This document shows positions 1-10,442 of a stretch of DNA of 64,000 nt, piece after piece; the stretch's first letter is position 1; every line of letters begins with the position of its first letter. The notes below the pieces were generated by a model. The model saw nothing but the letters and a program-made list of their open reading frames with translations, searched no databases and was not told where the DNA came from. Source of the DNA: Gonatopus flavifemur (taxonomy: Eukaryota > Arthropoda > Insecta > Hymenoptera > Dryinidae); NCBI GenBank assembly GCA_018340375.1, contig JAFFJZ010000006.1, forward strand, positions 19,353,501 through 19,417,500, in the 5' to 3' direction. A program made the position numbers and the translations under genes.

Positions 1-256
1 TTTTGCAATCACAGCCATATTGTTCACTACGTCAGCGATTTTTTAGCTGTGGCAACAAGAAATGTTTTCTCCTCCAGCAGAATTTGTTTCCTATTCTGTA
101 TATTGGACATCCTGCTGTTTTGGTTATTCTTGTTGCCCTCTCAGCAATCCAGTTAGTCGTGGTAGCGAATTTTTAGTTAGGTTAGAAAAAAAGAACTTGC
201 TATTCTCTATATAATACCTCGATTCACCGCGTCAGTAAATTTCTTTTTCCCACACC
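1..256. repeat. GCTG/CAGC MITE copy, cut by window edge
   Basis: Degraded member of the most abundant repeat family of this window (best copy at 4754-4991). Visible family blocks are the Ttagctgtgg-type block near 50, a ctcctccagcag block near 70, a ccagttag...gtggtagcgaa block near 150-165 and the terminal cgtcagtaaatttc...ccacac block ending near 256. The left end lies outside the window. No coding content. Confidence 0.7.
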
Positions 257-325
257 TGCACGGAAAGTTGATGTTTTCTGACCTATTTTTAGGGGAGAAA
301 GTGCTGAATTCCAAGCCAATGTGTC

Positions 326-436
326 ACAGCGGGAAGAAAATATATTCGGCCCGCTCGCAGCGGGAGGAAAGTACTTTCTGCCCGCTCGCAACGGGAGGAA
401 AGTACTTTCTGCCCACTTGCAGCGGGAGGGAAATAC
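326..436. repeat. 31-bp tandem repeat, about 3.5 units
   Basis: Units begin near 326, 357, 388 and 419 (last one partial). Each carries AGCGGGAGGAAAG followed by TACTTTCTGCCCGCTC, so each unit is centred on the palindrome AAAGTACTTT and flanked by GCCCGCTC/AGCGGG half-sites. The second and third units are nearly identical, the first and last diverged. Short open frames across it are by-products of the repeat. Confidence 0.8.
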
Positions 437-525
437 AAACTATCTTTTCGCTCTGAAATATGCATATGAATATTTTATATGCAATTGAACAAATGATTTT
501 CACTTTCCTCGCAGTTGTGGGGAAA

Positions 526-646
526 AATAGTATGTTCACCTCGGGGAGAAGTGGGAAATTTCCACTCGCCTTCGGCTCGGGAAGACAAACTTCACACTCG
601 TCGGAAATTTCCCACTTTCCCCCCTTGATGAACAATATACTATTCT
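526..646. repeat. Short inverted repeat (foldback)
   Basis: The left arm (526-572, AATAGTATGTTCACC...GTGGGAAATTTCC) is the imperfect reverse complement of the right arm (601-646, GGAAATTTCCCAC...GTGAACAATATACTATT-like). The loop contains a smaller CTCGCCTTCGGCTCG hairpin. It ends in TTCGTGTA, resembling the CTCCGTG/TA end common in this window, so it is probably a TA MITE with a degraded left end. Confidence 0.6.
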
Positions 647-1275
647 TCGTGTAGTGGCAGCAACTATCTCACCCAAGTGTGTCCCATCTAAGTCCAGGGT
701 GGGTGCCCATGCTGCCCAACGTGGGGCCAACCCTGAGATGATAACATCGTTCCCAGTTTGGCTATATTGCTTTGCCCGAAGATTGGTAACACCATGGGCC
801 CAACATGAACCCAGACTAGGCAATCAATACTGCCCCTTCCTATTTTTTTTGAAATTGAAAAATTGCTCTGAATTCTACTCCAGCAGGCATGAATTTCAGC
901 CCCACTTTGGCCTAGTGTTGAGTCCCATCGTGCCTTTATGGGCCCAAGACTGGACCAAAGTGGGACCAAAATTCATACGCGCTGAGGATTGTACGCACAT
1001 GCTCGGGATATGAATTCACCCCAATCTTGGCCTAACGCTGGTCCAAATTGGGGCCAAGTTCGAATGTGCCCGCACAGAGATTCATTATTTCTATTTTCTA
1101 CCAACCATAATTGTATGGGAAAGCACAAGAGGGCCAAGATTGAGCCAACATGGGCCCCATCGTCATTCCCCAATACTGGGTTGAAGAGGATGGATCCAGC
1201 GTGGGATCCATTGTCATTATAAGCAATACACGCTTGGGCAGTAGACGGTCGAAAATCGACTACTCAAGTAGTTGC
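647..1275. repeat. Interrupted copy of the 48.7-kb foldback family
   Basis: Sequence on both sides of the 672-1238 insertion (GGCAGCAACTATCT at 656-669 and GTAGACGGTCGAAAATCGACTA from 1241) matches the TIR region of the foldback at 48756-49014, where GCAGCAACTACTTAAATAGTCGA is followed by CTTCGACC. Removing the insertion plus one 2-bp duplicate rejoins the family sequence approximately. Confidence 0.5.
672..1238. mobile_element. CCC...GGG foldback-type element, 2-bp TSD CA
   Basis: It starts CCCAAGTGTGT and ends ACACGCTTGGG (reverse complement CCCAAGCGTGT), flanked on both sides by CA (670-671 and 1239-1240). The 567-bp interior is built of degenerate, GC-richer TTGGGCCCA/TGGACCAAAGTGGG-type units, unlike the AT-rich surroundings. 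No transposase frame. Grouped with the other CCC-ended elements on termini and TSD length only; the interior is unrelated. Confidence 0.75.
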
Positions 1276-1391
1276 TGACTCAACAATCCAGTTGGCCGTT
1301 GCAAGGAATTTTCAGCTAGATTGGCACAAAGATTAGCTATTCTGTATACGATATCTCGATTCGCTGCGTCAGCGAATTTTTCTCCTTCGTG
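1276..1391. repeat. GCTG/CAGC MITE copy, partial
   Basis: This is the right part of a family copy: CAATCCAGTTGGCC, TTTTCAGCTAGATTGG and TCGATTCGCTGCGTCAGCGA, then TTTTTCTCCTTCGTG followed by TA. It aligns with the right part of the copy at 1-256. Confidence 0.7.
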
Positions 1392-1789
1392 TATCGACTT
1401 GAGAAATCCAAGGGTTTTTCTTAGGTGAACGTAGAAAATTTATGAGAATCTTATCGTATTTTTCCATGAGAAATTCTTAGTATCTTCATATGGGTCAAGT
1501 CAATGCCGAGACATCGTATCGTATCTTCACGTATGTATTCTTTTCTCTCGAGAGTTCATTGAAAAGATGACTCATGAACCTGCGTTGATGTTTTCAATGA
1601 ATCAACATTCGTTATTGTAGTTGTCAAACGTCGTCACACGCGTCACGTTTTCATAGATTTTTTTTTATCGAGTTCAACGATACGCGTAATCGAATCAAAT
1701 AATTGCAACCCAAGCTGATATTTTTCTCTCGTTTCGCAAGGTACGCTTTTATTGCGATCCACCTTTGAGATTCGAATGTGTCGAACGGT

Positions 1790-2201
1790 CCCTGCTAAAT
1801 TTCCCCAATAAAGAACGATACAAAACGATACAGTTTTTTCTATAGTTTTCAATGAGGTTTCTGAATACGGGATTTACGAAGTTATATCGTTATTAAACGA
1901 TAGAACTCTATCGTTCCTTATCGTTTTCTATAAAAATTCAAAAGAACTGTATAGGATTTTATCGTGAAATTCGTATAAGAAAAGTATCAGTTATTTGGGA
2001 AAAAATAGTTGTGTTCCAGAATAATTAGTACTTTTTCTATACGAATTTCACGATAAAATCCCATACATTTTTTTGAATTTTTATAGAAAATGATGAGGAA
2101 CGATATAACTTCGTGAATTCCGTATTCAGAAACCTCATTGAAAACTATAGAAGAAATTTGTATCGTTTTGTATCGTTCTTTATGGGGACAATTTAGCTGG
2201 G
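1790..2201. mobile_element. CCC...GGG foldback element, 2-bp TSD GT
   Basis: A long snapback element. The left arm (about 1790-1985) starts CCCTGCTAAATTTCCCC; the right arm ends GGGGACAATTTAGCTGGG. The arms share an AACGATACAAAACGATAC block and a TTTTCAATGAGGTTTC block in inverted orientation, separated by a short unique loop near 1990-2025. GT flanks both ends (1788-1789, 2202-2203). The open frame on the minus strand across it is not a gene. Confidence 0.85.
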
Positions 2202-4753
2202 GTGATTTATCGAATAACGCTTTGGAAAAGCTTGCTGTTACTGCAGACCGAAATATGGTCCATCGCCAGGTGAAATTGATTTGAAAATTTAATATTATGG
2301 GGTTGTAATGATAATTCCACAATTCATTCGGGAGACAAACTTTGATACCCGCGATTACCGGCTTTCATGGCCAATGTAAAAGATCACACAATTCTAGAAT
2401 AGTTGAAAATTCAATCAAATTTGGAAGATTGTTGTTATTTTTGAGATTCCTTGAACTTGGAAAAACATGAATCGAATCATTATTCAAGAAATGTCAAGGT
2501 TTTGGGATATTTATCGAAACTGTGGTGATAATAACAGCAGCGAAAGATAAAGAATATAGTTGAAAAGTTGACGTCACGGTTATCGTTCTCTGAATTGCTC
2601 ATTATTGAGTTTTATCGATGGAATATTCATTTTCAACTCCCACATGAACTTGTAGAAAATTGATATGAGGGAAAAAGAACAAGTGGAAAAGTATGAATAT
2701 TGAACGATTCGTCAAGTTTTTCTTCGTGTTTCCTTGAGAAATAGTTTCGGAGGTGTGGTTTGTAGATATTTCCAGGATAACGATGTTTTAATGTCGCATT
2801 GAGTTTGAGTCACGATGCATCTAAAATAACGGATAATGTTTAAATTGTATTGAAATAGCGGTAATCCGTTGGATATGTATGATATTGTGCAACGTACGTT
2901 ATTTAATTACCTGACTCTTACGTATCTGGATATATATGTATTCTTTATAAACTACACACAGGAGGTGTGGTATCTCGGAAGATCGAAGTTTATCCACTGC
3001 ATACGCATGAATTCATAAAAAAAAAAGAAGAAAAACTCGATGACTAAGTAGTATGATCGGAGGATAAAAATGAAAGAATAGACGAATAATTACTGTTATT
3101 CATAATAGATCGAGAACTACGGTAAACAATTTTTCGAAGGATTATCAAATCTTATGCAACGATCGTTGATGTTTAGAGTTCACTAAAATCGATGTTGGAT
3201 AAATAAATATTTACTTACCATCTCGTCGGGTGAATCAACGATTCGATGATAATGGTATTCTGTTACGTGTTGTAACACAACGAGTTGGTCTCCTTTCGCG
3301 GCAGTAGCAGCAGCAGGATTATCATCATCAAACTTTTGGAATCGTTTGTGTAAGTGTACTGATACACTGATTTCTTTTTTCCATCCTCTGTCAATTAGTC
3401 TGCGCGTACGAGGGATATGAGTAATCTTTTACGACTCAAATACTCAATTATGGAATGTTCATCTGATAAAAATGTTCAATTCATAAACGTACTCGACACG
3501 ACAAGGTCGGCATCGTCATCGCGGAGTCACGGAACATCATCAGCACATTTGATCCACCTTGATACTCAATTTTCATACACAAGTCACTCGAAAATATGGG
3601 TGGTACATGAGAAAAATCCAAACATCTTCTTGGTGATGAGTCAAAAGTGTCCAAGAGCATTGTGTTTACTACTGCTTTTCGGTGTCGATGACCTGACCGG
3701 CGTTACGACATACATGTTTTGTTACGTGAGAGACATTCGATGTTTTCCAGTCTTTCAGTCTCTCAATCTTTCAGGTGTACAAAGCATGCATAACCACCAT
3801 AACTTGACTGTGTTATTTTATGGAGGTACAGAAACGTGACGTCCGGACGCATCAAGCTTGACCTACATTTTCCTGGGAATATTGTTTATTCACTTATTAC
3901 AGCTCAATGGGTAAGAATCCATAATAAAATATTACAATCACAGAAATGATTTCTTGCTGTTACCATTATTTTATTCTTGATATTGATTTTCTTCTCCGAA
4001 AACGAATAGTGTTCGACCAAAAAGCAATTTTGTTTCAAAGTAATCATATCATGGATTATTGTTAGTAGAAAAAATTATGGTCCATGACTTTTGTTTAACG
4101 TATGAAATCTTTATTTCTTGTGAGAACCATCGCTTCTTGTGGCAAGAAAAATGTTCTTATGCTGAAACTAGATGAATAATATTCTTAAAGGCGACGCTTA
4201 ACGATACGCTCCCCTTCCTTTGATTGGCAGCAGAGTAATAGAGTTTTCAAAATTGATTCCAATGTATCGTGTTATGAAATGGAATAGCAATTATCGTGTG
4301 CCAGATACCATCCCAAACGATACACCAATATTTTATTTGAAAATAATCAATTATTGTTACCATTGAACATTTTGTGCCTTGCGATATTGTGGTTTTAGAT
4401 GTCTTGTACAAATCTGTTAGATATCTTTCAGACGAGTTTGAAACAAGAATTGATCTGGAACTTATTCAAAAGTGTTGCATAGGATATTTGAAGTCTGTCT
4501 AAAATATATCGCAAGATACAAAATGTTTGTTGGGTAAGAAGAAAGATTTCATTACCTTTAATAAAAACTTCATTGCATCAAGAAAATCTCCAAGTCTTAT
4601 TTGAAAAACGCTGATCTCAGGACTATTTTTCTTGATCCAAGACTCAATATTCTAACGCCAAGATTATCAAATTTTACTTGAGGGAAGAGAATTTTTTTCT
4701 CATCAGAAGAAAAATTAAGATTGTCCCTATGTTGAGAAAAAAATTTTCCCATA
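2202..4753. other. Unassigned stretch, no gene recognised
   Basis: AT-rich, apparently single-copy DNA. The longest open frame (3417-3839, plus, 140 codons) has serine/histidine-rich low-complexity composition, no recognisable domain and no convincing splice or promoter context, so I do not call it. A fragment with GATGTCTTGTACAAATCTG...GATATCTTTCAGA near 4398-4435 resembles the AGATATCT-rich arms of the 49.3-50.5 kb element. Nothing else stands out. Confidence 0.5.
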
Positions 4754-4991
4754 CACGGAGAGAAAAAATTTGCTGACGCAGCAAATCGAGGTATTATATA
4801 TAGAATAGCAAACAAATTTTGCTGGGATAGCCAACATTTTTTGCTGCCGCAGCTAAAAATTCGCTGGCGCACCTAACAAGATTGCTGGAACAGCAACGAG
4901 TTTGCTGTCACAGCAAAAAATTTGCTACTCTGGGAAAAGGAACCCAGCAAAAGTAGATTTCGCTGCCACAGCGAATTCCTTTTTCTCCGTG
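4754..4991. mobile_element. GCTG/CAGC MITE, clean full-length copy with TA TSD
   Basis: The best-preserved copy of the family. It begins CACGGAGAGAAAAAA, ends CTTTTTCTCCGTG, and is flanked by TA on both sides (4752-4753, 4992-4993). The 238-bp interior is a string of imperfect palindromes: GCTGACGCAGC, GCTGCCGCAGC, GCTGGAACAGC, GCTGTCACAGC and GCTGCCACAGC, each followed by an A-rich or T-rich spacer. No open frame of interest. By ends and TSD it is a Tc1/mariner-type non-autonomous element; the transposase is not in the window. Confidence 0.9.
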
Positions 4992-5135
4992 TATAATAAT
5001 GAAATTTTTGTTACGATAAGAAAACCCTTCTGTGGGTGTACAAATCCGAAAATAATACAAAAATGGTGCTCAGAGCGAAGCAGAAAAGTACTTGAAATGA
5101 TCATTATTACGAAAAGATTTTTCATCGAAATTTCA

Positions 5136-7067
5136 CACGGAGAAAAACAAAATTCGCTATGCCAACGAAATCTGCCCACGTAACCAAAAACGCTTTTGAA
5201 ATGCATTTTACCAAAGCATTTGAAATATATTTTCAATCCATTCATTTAATGTATTCAAATACATTTTAAATGTACGTAATGTATTTCAAATGCATTTGTC
5301 AAAATGCATTTCAAATTCTTTTAATAAGATCATCACATAGGACTATTATGGGACGCTTAAAATGCATAGTGAATACACCTATGAATGCATTTCAAAACTA
5401 TTAATTATAACATTGGATTCATATACCATATGCATTGAAAATTGACTTTAAATGCATAGGAAATACTCTTTTGAAGCTTAAAACTGATTCTATAAAAGTA
5501 TTAATTTTCCAATTGGATTAACAAAATTTACATTTATCAAAACCACTCGATTTATACTTGGAATGCATTTTTTTTGGGTTTGTAATTTTTCTCTATTGAA
5601 CAATTTATACTCATAAAGGAAAGTTGTTATGCAATTGGGAGATATTACGCTCCAAAGAACTCATATAAGTTTAGTTCTAGCACTCAAATGAATCCTGTAC
5701 ATTTCTATTGTTTGATAAAAGATATTGAGCCTCTAAGTGCTATTTCAGTTTGGGAAATTTGTACGAAAGTTGTGTTTATGCATTGTAATCACCTCCCAGT
5801 TCATGTAGCTTGTGTTCCGCCGAATCATTGGGAGGTGTTAACATAAAATTGATTATTATTTACGGAATTTTATAAGTCTGTACGTTATGGAATTATTGTA
5901 TTTGAATCAGCTGAAATAAACAGGATGAAACTTCATAAAATATATTCTCAGTTACATTAATCGTTTCTTGTATCATCACTTCCACATTTTTAAGAGGAGA
6001 ATGCAAAATTATTGGGTACATCAAAGTAGAACTCCAAATGGCACAGTTCTTGAGACATCGCAAAAATTATTTTCAGATTCCTAAAGAAAACAAATGCATC
6101 AGTTTTCAAAGTTTAAAAGATATCTCAAATAGTAACAACATTTATATGTATATATTATTGAGAAAAAGTTTGGAAATTTCACTTGGGATATTTTTCGAAC
6201 TATGAGAACTGTTGTATCCAATTTTTTCTTAGAAATTTATAAACAATCTTTTTGATACCTCAACAATTTTGTCTGTCTACATATGGTTGATGATAGAAAA
6301 CCGAATTACATTTATTTCACATGCTGTAGAACAATCTTCAAAGATAAAGAATGATTTTGATGCCATGAAGTGCAATTTGTATGAAATATTTTTCAAACCA
6401 TCCAGGATGTATTTTACTTACAAATCTTGATTACAGCCCCATCAAGTGCTTGATTTCAAATTTCTATTTGTTTGAATACATCAATAATATTTTCTTCCCA
6501 AATTCATTTGAAGTATTATGATGATAATATCAAATTAAAAAAAAAACATTTTAAATGTATTTTATTCACATTCTGATAAATACATTTTCACAAAAGTTTT
6601 CAAAATATATTTCAAAAAGTATTTCAAAAAAACCTTTTCTCAAAAATACTTTTGAAATGCATTTGAAATCTTTTACGAAAAATCCTTTATTCCAAAAACG
6701 ATTTTAAATTCATCCGATGCATTTAAAATACATTTTAAAAGTGTTTTTGGTTACGTGGGTGATTTCGCGGGGTACCCTTCGCTGGAATAGCAAATTTTTT
6801 GCTGTTACAGCGAGATATATCTGCTATCGCAGTAATCTTGTTTAGCTGTGGCAGCAAAAATTGTTGATACTTCTGGGGCAAAGTTTGTTTGTCATTCTAT
6901 ATATGCTACGGAAATTCGCTGGAGGAGGAAACATTTTTTACTGTCACAGTTAAAAAATCGTTATCGTAGCTAACGAAATTCCTATGAGAGCAAAAAATTT
7001 GCTGCTCCAGCAACAGGTACTCAGTAAAATCAGTTTTCGCTGTCACAGCGACTTCTTTTTTTCTGCG
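5136..7067. mobile_element. GCTG/CAGC MITE split by a CCC element
   Basis: The left piece (5136-5174) begins CACGGAGAAAAACAAAATTCGC; the right piece (6762-7067) runs through GCTGGAATAGC, TTTTTTGCTGTTACAGC and GCTGCTCCAGC to CGCTGTCACAGCGAC. Taking out 5175-6759 and one TG rebuilds the family block GAAATCTGATTTCGC. The right terminus is degraded (TTTTCTGCG). Confidence 0.85.
5175..6759. mobile_element. CCC...GGG element, 1585 bp, TSD TG
   Basis: It starts CCCACGTAACCAAAAACGC and ends GTTTTTGGTTACGTGGG, near-perfect inverted termini of at least 17 bp, with TG on both sides (5173-5174, 6760-6761). The subterminal 150-200 bp on each side are dense in AAATGCATTT-type palindromes. The middle is AT-rich and lacks any open frame of 60 codons. 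A hairpin CACCTCCCAG...CATTGGGAGGTG sits at about 5789-5838. It is the largest member of the CCC group here and non-coding. Confidence 0.85.
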
Positions 7068-7169
7068 TTCATTTCTGGTTCTCAAGAGTTTGTTAAAGGT
7101 CCTTAGAATTTTTGTGAAGAAAATGTTGGACTCATTTCCAAAGATTATTCATGGATTTTAAGACATGCA

Positions 7170-7406
7170 CACGCGGAAGAAAGTTACCTGGAAAATTACT
7201 ACACTTTACAGTAAAGTAGGGACAAAATCACATTTTGGGTTTATGTATTGAGTTTTGTCATTGAAAATTACTATATTATCTATCAATAAATAACAGAATT
7301 CTATCACTCTTTCCTAGGAAGCATAGTATGTTTAATGAAAAAATGTGATCTTGTCTCCATTTCACTGTAAAGTGTGGTCATTTTTTAGGTAGGTCTTCTC
7401 TGCGTG
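7170..7406. mobile_element. Foldback MITE with CACGC(A/G)G ends
   Basis: The left end CACGCGGAAGAAAGTTACCTGG and right end AGGTAGGTCTTCTCTGCGTG are inverted repeats. Further in, ACACTTTACAGTAAAGT and TTTCACTGTAAAGTG, and AAATCACATTTTG and AAAATGTGATCTTG, also pair. No clear TSD is visible (left GCA, right CCG). No coding content. Confidence 0.65.
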
Positions 7407-8848
7407 CCGACAACGTTGGTGGCCGATTCCGGGTCAACCTCGAACCGATCAAACTGCTACGTTAATTGCCACGTCGCAGGGATGATATGCCTTTTTTCTA
7501 TAAAAAATAATCAACTTCCATCTATTGAATATGGGAAAATTTCAAGATTGATTTATTACAAAATACGCGTTTAAGAGTTGAGTTTTGTTATCGTTCCATT
7601 CAGAATTCCCTGCACGTCGCAAAATATAATGTATAATCAATTCACGTTTGTCGTAGGTAAGAAATAATGCGATAAAAGCAAATACTTCGCACACAATTTT
7701 TATCGGTTATGCAGATAGCTGTGTTTCATGCTATTAGAAGAAATAGCCTCTACGCCACAAATGGTATAAGCGTTTACGGATATCTACGACTATAAAAAAA
7801 TCCTTCTCATCTGCATAACGTGTTGCGTGGGATTGGACGGATATTAAGGATAACAATCTTCTATTCGATTTCGCATTGTTTGAATTGAAAGTTCAAGTGC
7901 TGGTTGTTTTGTTGGCGCATTTTTCAACAGAATTGTTGGATTATTTTGACTAAAATGGCATTGTCGTGGCACTGGGTAGAAACTTGTGCCGTGTTGCGCG
8001 GTTTTTTCACAGGATCTGCTCATTTTCATCTGGATTCACGTGGCATTTTCTACAGGATGAGAACAGTTCTAGCTCCCGCTCGTATAGCAGCGCTACATTC
8101 ACGAAGAACAAAGATATTTGCTATGACGGGGAACGATTTCTTATCACAAAAATCTTGACAGCTACGACAGCTACTTCTCCAGCATACGTTGGCATTATAT
8201 GGGTCATTCCACATGCTTTTTACACTCAAATTTTAGCATTCAATGGGATAATTTTTTCTCGATTCTTGATCAAAAAATATTCGATACGTATTCTTTTTCT
8301 TTTTTTCGAAAATATGATTTTTTGAAAATCTGCGCTCATTACTTAAAATCTATCTGACGTATAAAAAAAACTTTCGAGCATATAAAAGTTCGGATTTCTT
8401 CTGTAGTTTTCAATTCTTTAAATTTCATAATGAATATAGTCAGTGTTGATTGAGAATTTTTCAATTAAAGAAGAGAAAGTGAAATTTTTCAATAATAGGT
8501 GGTTTTGATGTTTTAAATATTTCTACACAGTAATCTGTGAACAATTACGAAAATTGAGCAATTTTTCTTATGATGCTAAGTATCGTAGTTCTCCAGATAT
8601 GAATTTTTTTGTATCTACGGTCGAATCAAACACCACGCGCGCGGAGCGATTCGTGCTTCGCGACACGTTTTCCATCCTTCTGATTTCAATGTCGTGGAAA
8701 TTGAAGATGATTACCGAAAAAACAAACCATTAATATAATAATATGTCGTTCATAAATTGTTATTATTATTCTGCATGCTAAATAGCTTTAGTACTGTATT
8801 TCCAAAGATATGGAATTTCTGTTATTGATTCTATGATTTGTTCACAAA
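7407..8848. other. Unassigned stretch, no gene recognised
   Basis: No repeat of this window matches and no gene is recognisable. Two overlapping plus-strand open frames (7904-8158 and 7966-8325) share most of their bases, have no known motif and look fortuitous. A small GC-rich patch (CACGCGCGCGGAGCG, about 8633-8647) interrupts otherwise AT-rich sequence. Confidence 0.4.
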
Positions 8849-8925
8849 TTAATAATAATTCAGTTGTATTTGTGGCGAGTTATTTATGGACCCTCTCAGT
8901 CCTACAAATTTCACTTCATTTCGGA

Positions 8926-9000
8926 TTCTTGGGGTTGCGAGATTCGAACCCGGACATTTCACGACGTACCTATGCTTCAATGGCCTGAGCCATACGGACA
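8926..9000 (-). other. tRNA-like segment with A and B boxes
   Basis: On the minus strand the sequence reads TGGCTCAGGCC (box A-like), then about 30 bp later CCGGGTTCGAATCTCGC (box B-like GGTTCGAATC). The acceptor stem does not close into a full cloverleaf, so this is a tRNA-derived RNA polymerase III promoter relic inside a repeat, not a tRNA gene. A related segment lies at 50078-50148 on the plus strand. Confidence 0.6.
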
Positions 9001-9022
9001 ATTTGATGACGGTGCTCATAAT

Positions 9023-10442
9023 TGAGCGGCTGGATCGAAAAACTCGCCGAGCTCTCGAACGTGGGGAAAAGTATTGTCCAAGCCGTGACGTCACACGCCG
9101 AAAAATTAAAAAAATACTGGGCGATAGGTCTTGAAAAATCAATGTGAGTATCCCTTCACGACTTTTTTCCTTGATCAATAGTTTTCGAAATAAAAAATAA
9201 AAACCACAAATTTTTTTGTATCAAAAACCAATGTTTTTCAATATTAAACTCGTTCTAACTCAATCATTTTTCAAAATATCAAGGAAAACTTGATCAATTC
9301 TTGTTCGTAAGATCTGTCCAAAGACGATGAAGTCCATAAAATTGGTAAAACTTGATAATAAATTGATAAATTCTTAATTCAAAGTGAAAACCGTGTTCTT
9401 GATGCTTGTGCATCAAAAAAGAGGCGGAGAAAGTATGAGCAACGAAAAACTTCCATTTATTCCTCAGAAATGACAAACTTTCTTTGCCCGAATGATTTTC
9501 TCCCAATATCAATAGTTGGTTTGTAAAAACGTTTTGAACAATTGAATTGTTTATAATGAAGAATCGATTATGAATTTTGCAAAAATCCTTTGAGATGTGG
9601 ATGAGAAATCCAGCGAATACATTCTTTGCTGCGGACGCTGACATTCATTCGATAAACGACGCGAACTCATGACAAATTCCCGTCACGCGTTGACAAATAA
9701 ATTACTATATCTCAACAACTAATAGTCCAATCGATCTGAAATTTTCCACAAACTTAGTTTATACATTAACGAACAACTTTGTGGCTGAAAGTTTTTCGTT
9801 GCTCATACTTGCTCCGCCTCTTTTTTAATTCAAAGCATCAAGAACGTGGTTTTCACTTTGGATTGAAAATTTATCAATTTATTATCAACTTTTAGAAATT
9901 TTATGGACATCATCGGCTTTGGACAGATCTCACGAACAAGAATTGATCAAGTTTTTCTTGATATCTTGAAAAATGACTGAGTTAGAACGAGTTTAATATT
10001 GAAAAACATTGCTTTTTGATACAAAAAAATGTGTGGTTTTTATTTTTTATCTCGTAAACTATTGATCAAGGAAAAAAATCGTAAACGGATACTCACATTG
10101 ATTTGTCAAGACCTATCACCCAGTATTTTTTTTAATTTTCCTTGACGTGTGACGTCACGGCTTGGACAATACTTTTCCCCACTTTCGAGCGCTCGGCGAG
10201 TTTTTCGATCCAGCCGCCAGTGTTGCCGGAAGGTTACATTTGTTACATTTTAAGTAACTTTCGACCCTCTCATGTAACATTTTTTCAAATGTTAACGTTT
10301 AAAACATCAAACTTTAACGCAAGAATACAAGGTTGAATATTGCCGCAAAATATCATGTAACTTTTCAACTGGGAATGTAACTTTTTCCTAATGTACATGT
10401 AATATTTGATCAAGGTGCTCTGGCAACACTGCCAGCCGCTCA
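9023..10442. mobile_element. Long foldback element, TIR TGAGCGGCTGG, TSD ATAAT
   Basis: The ends are TGAGCGGCTGG and CCAGCCGCTCA. ATAAT flanks both (9018-9022, 10443-10447; up to ATAATTG if ambiguous bases are counted). Arms of roughly 430 bp pair across a short centre: for example CCAAGCCGTGACGTCACAC at left with GTGTGACGTCACGGCTTGG at right, and GAGGCGGAGAAAGTATGAGC with GCTCATACTTGCTCCGCCTC. Net length without the nested hAT is about 1.2 kb. It split the tRNA-headed repeat. The 116-codon minus frame within it is not supported as a gene. Confidence 0.9.
10218..10431. mobile_element. hAT MITE, 214 bp, 8-bp TSD
   Basis: The left end CAGTGTTGCCGGA and right end CTCTGGCAACACTG form the TIR. 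The direct repeat CCAGCCGC flanks both sides (10210-10217, 10432-10439), an exact 8-bp TSD as expected for hAT. The interior is rich in TGTAAC(A/T)TT blocks. It sits in the terminal inverted repeat of the foldback above and is therefore the youngest layer at this site. Confidence 0.95.

Noticed and set aside
268..654. Several short frames in the first 700 bases
   Set aside because: They cover a 31-bp tandem repeat and a foldback, which explain their openness.
3417..3839. 140-codon plus-strand open frame
   Set aside because: Low-complexity Ser/His-rich composition, no domain, no promoter or splice context that I can support.
7904..8325. Two overlapping plus-strand frames of 84 and 119 codons
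   Set aside because: They use different frames of the same bases, neither has a recognisable motif, and nothing chooses between them.
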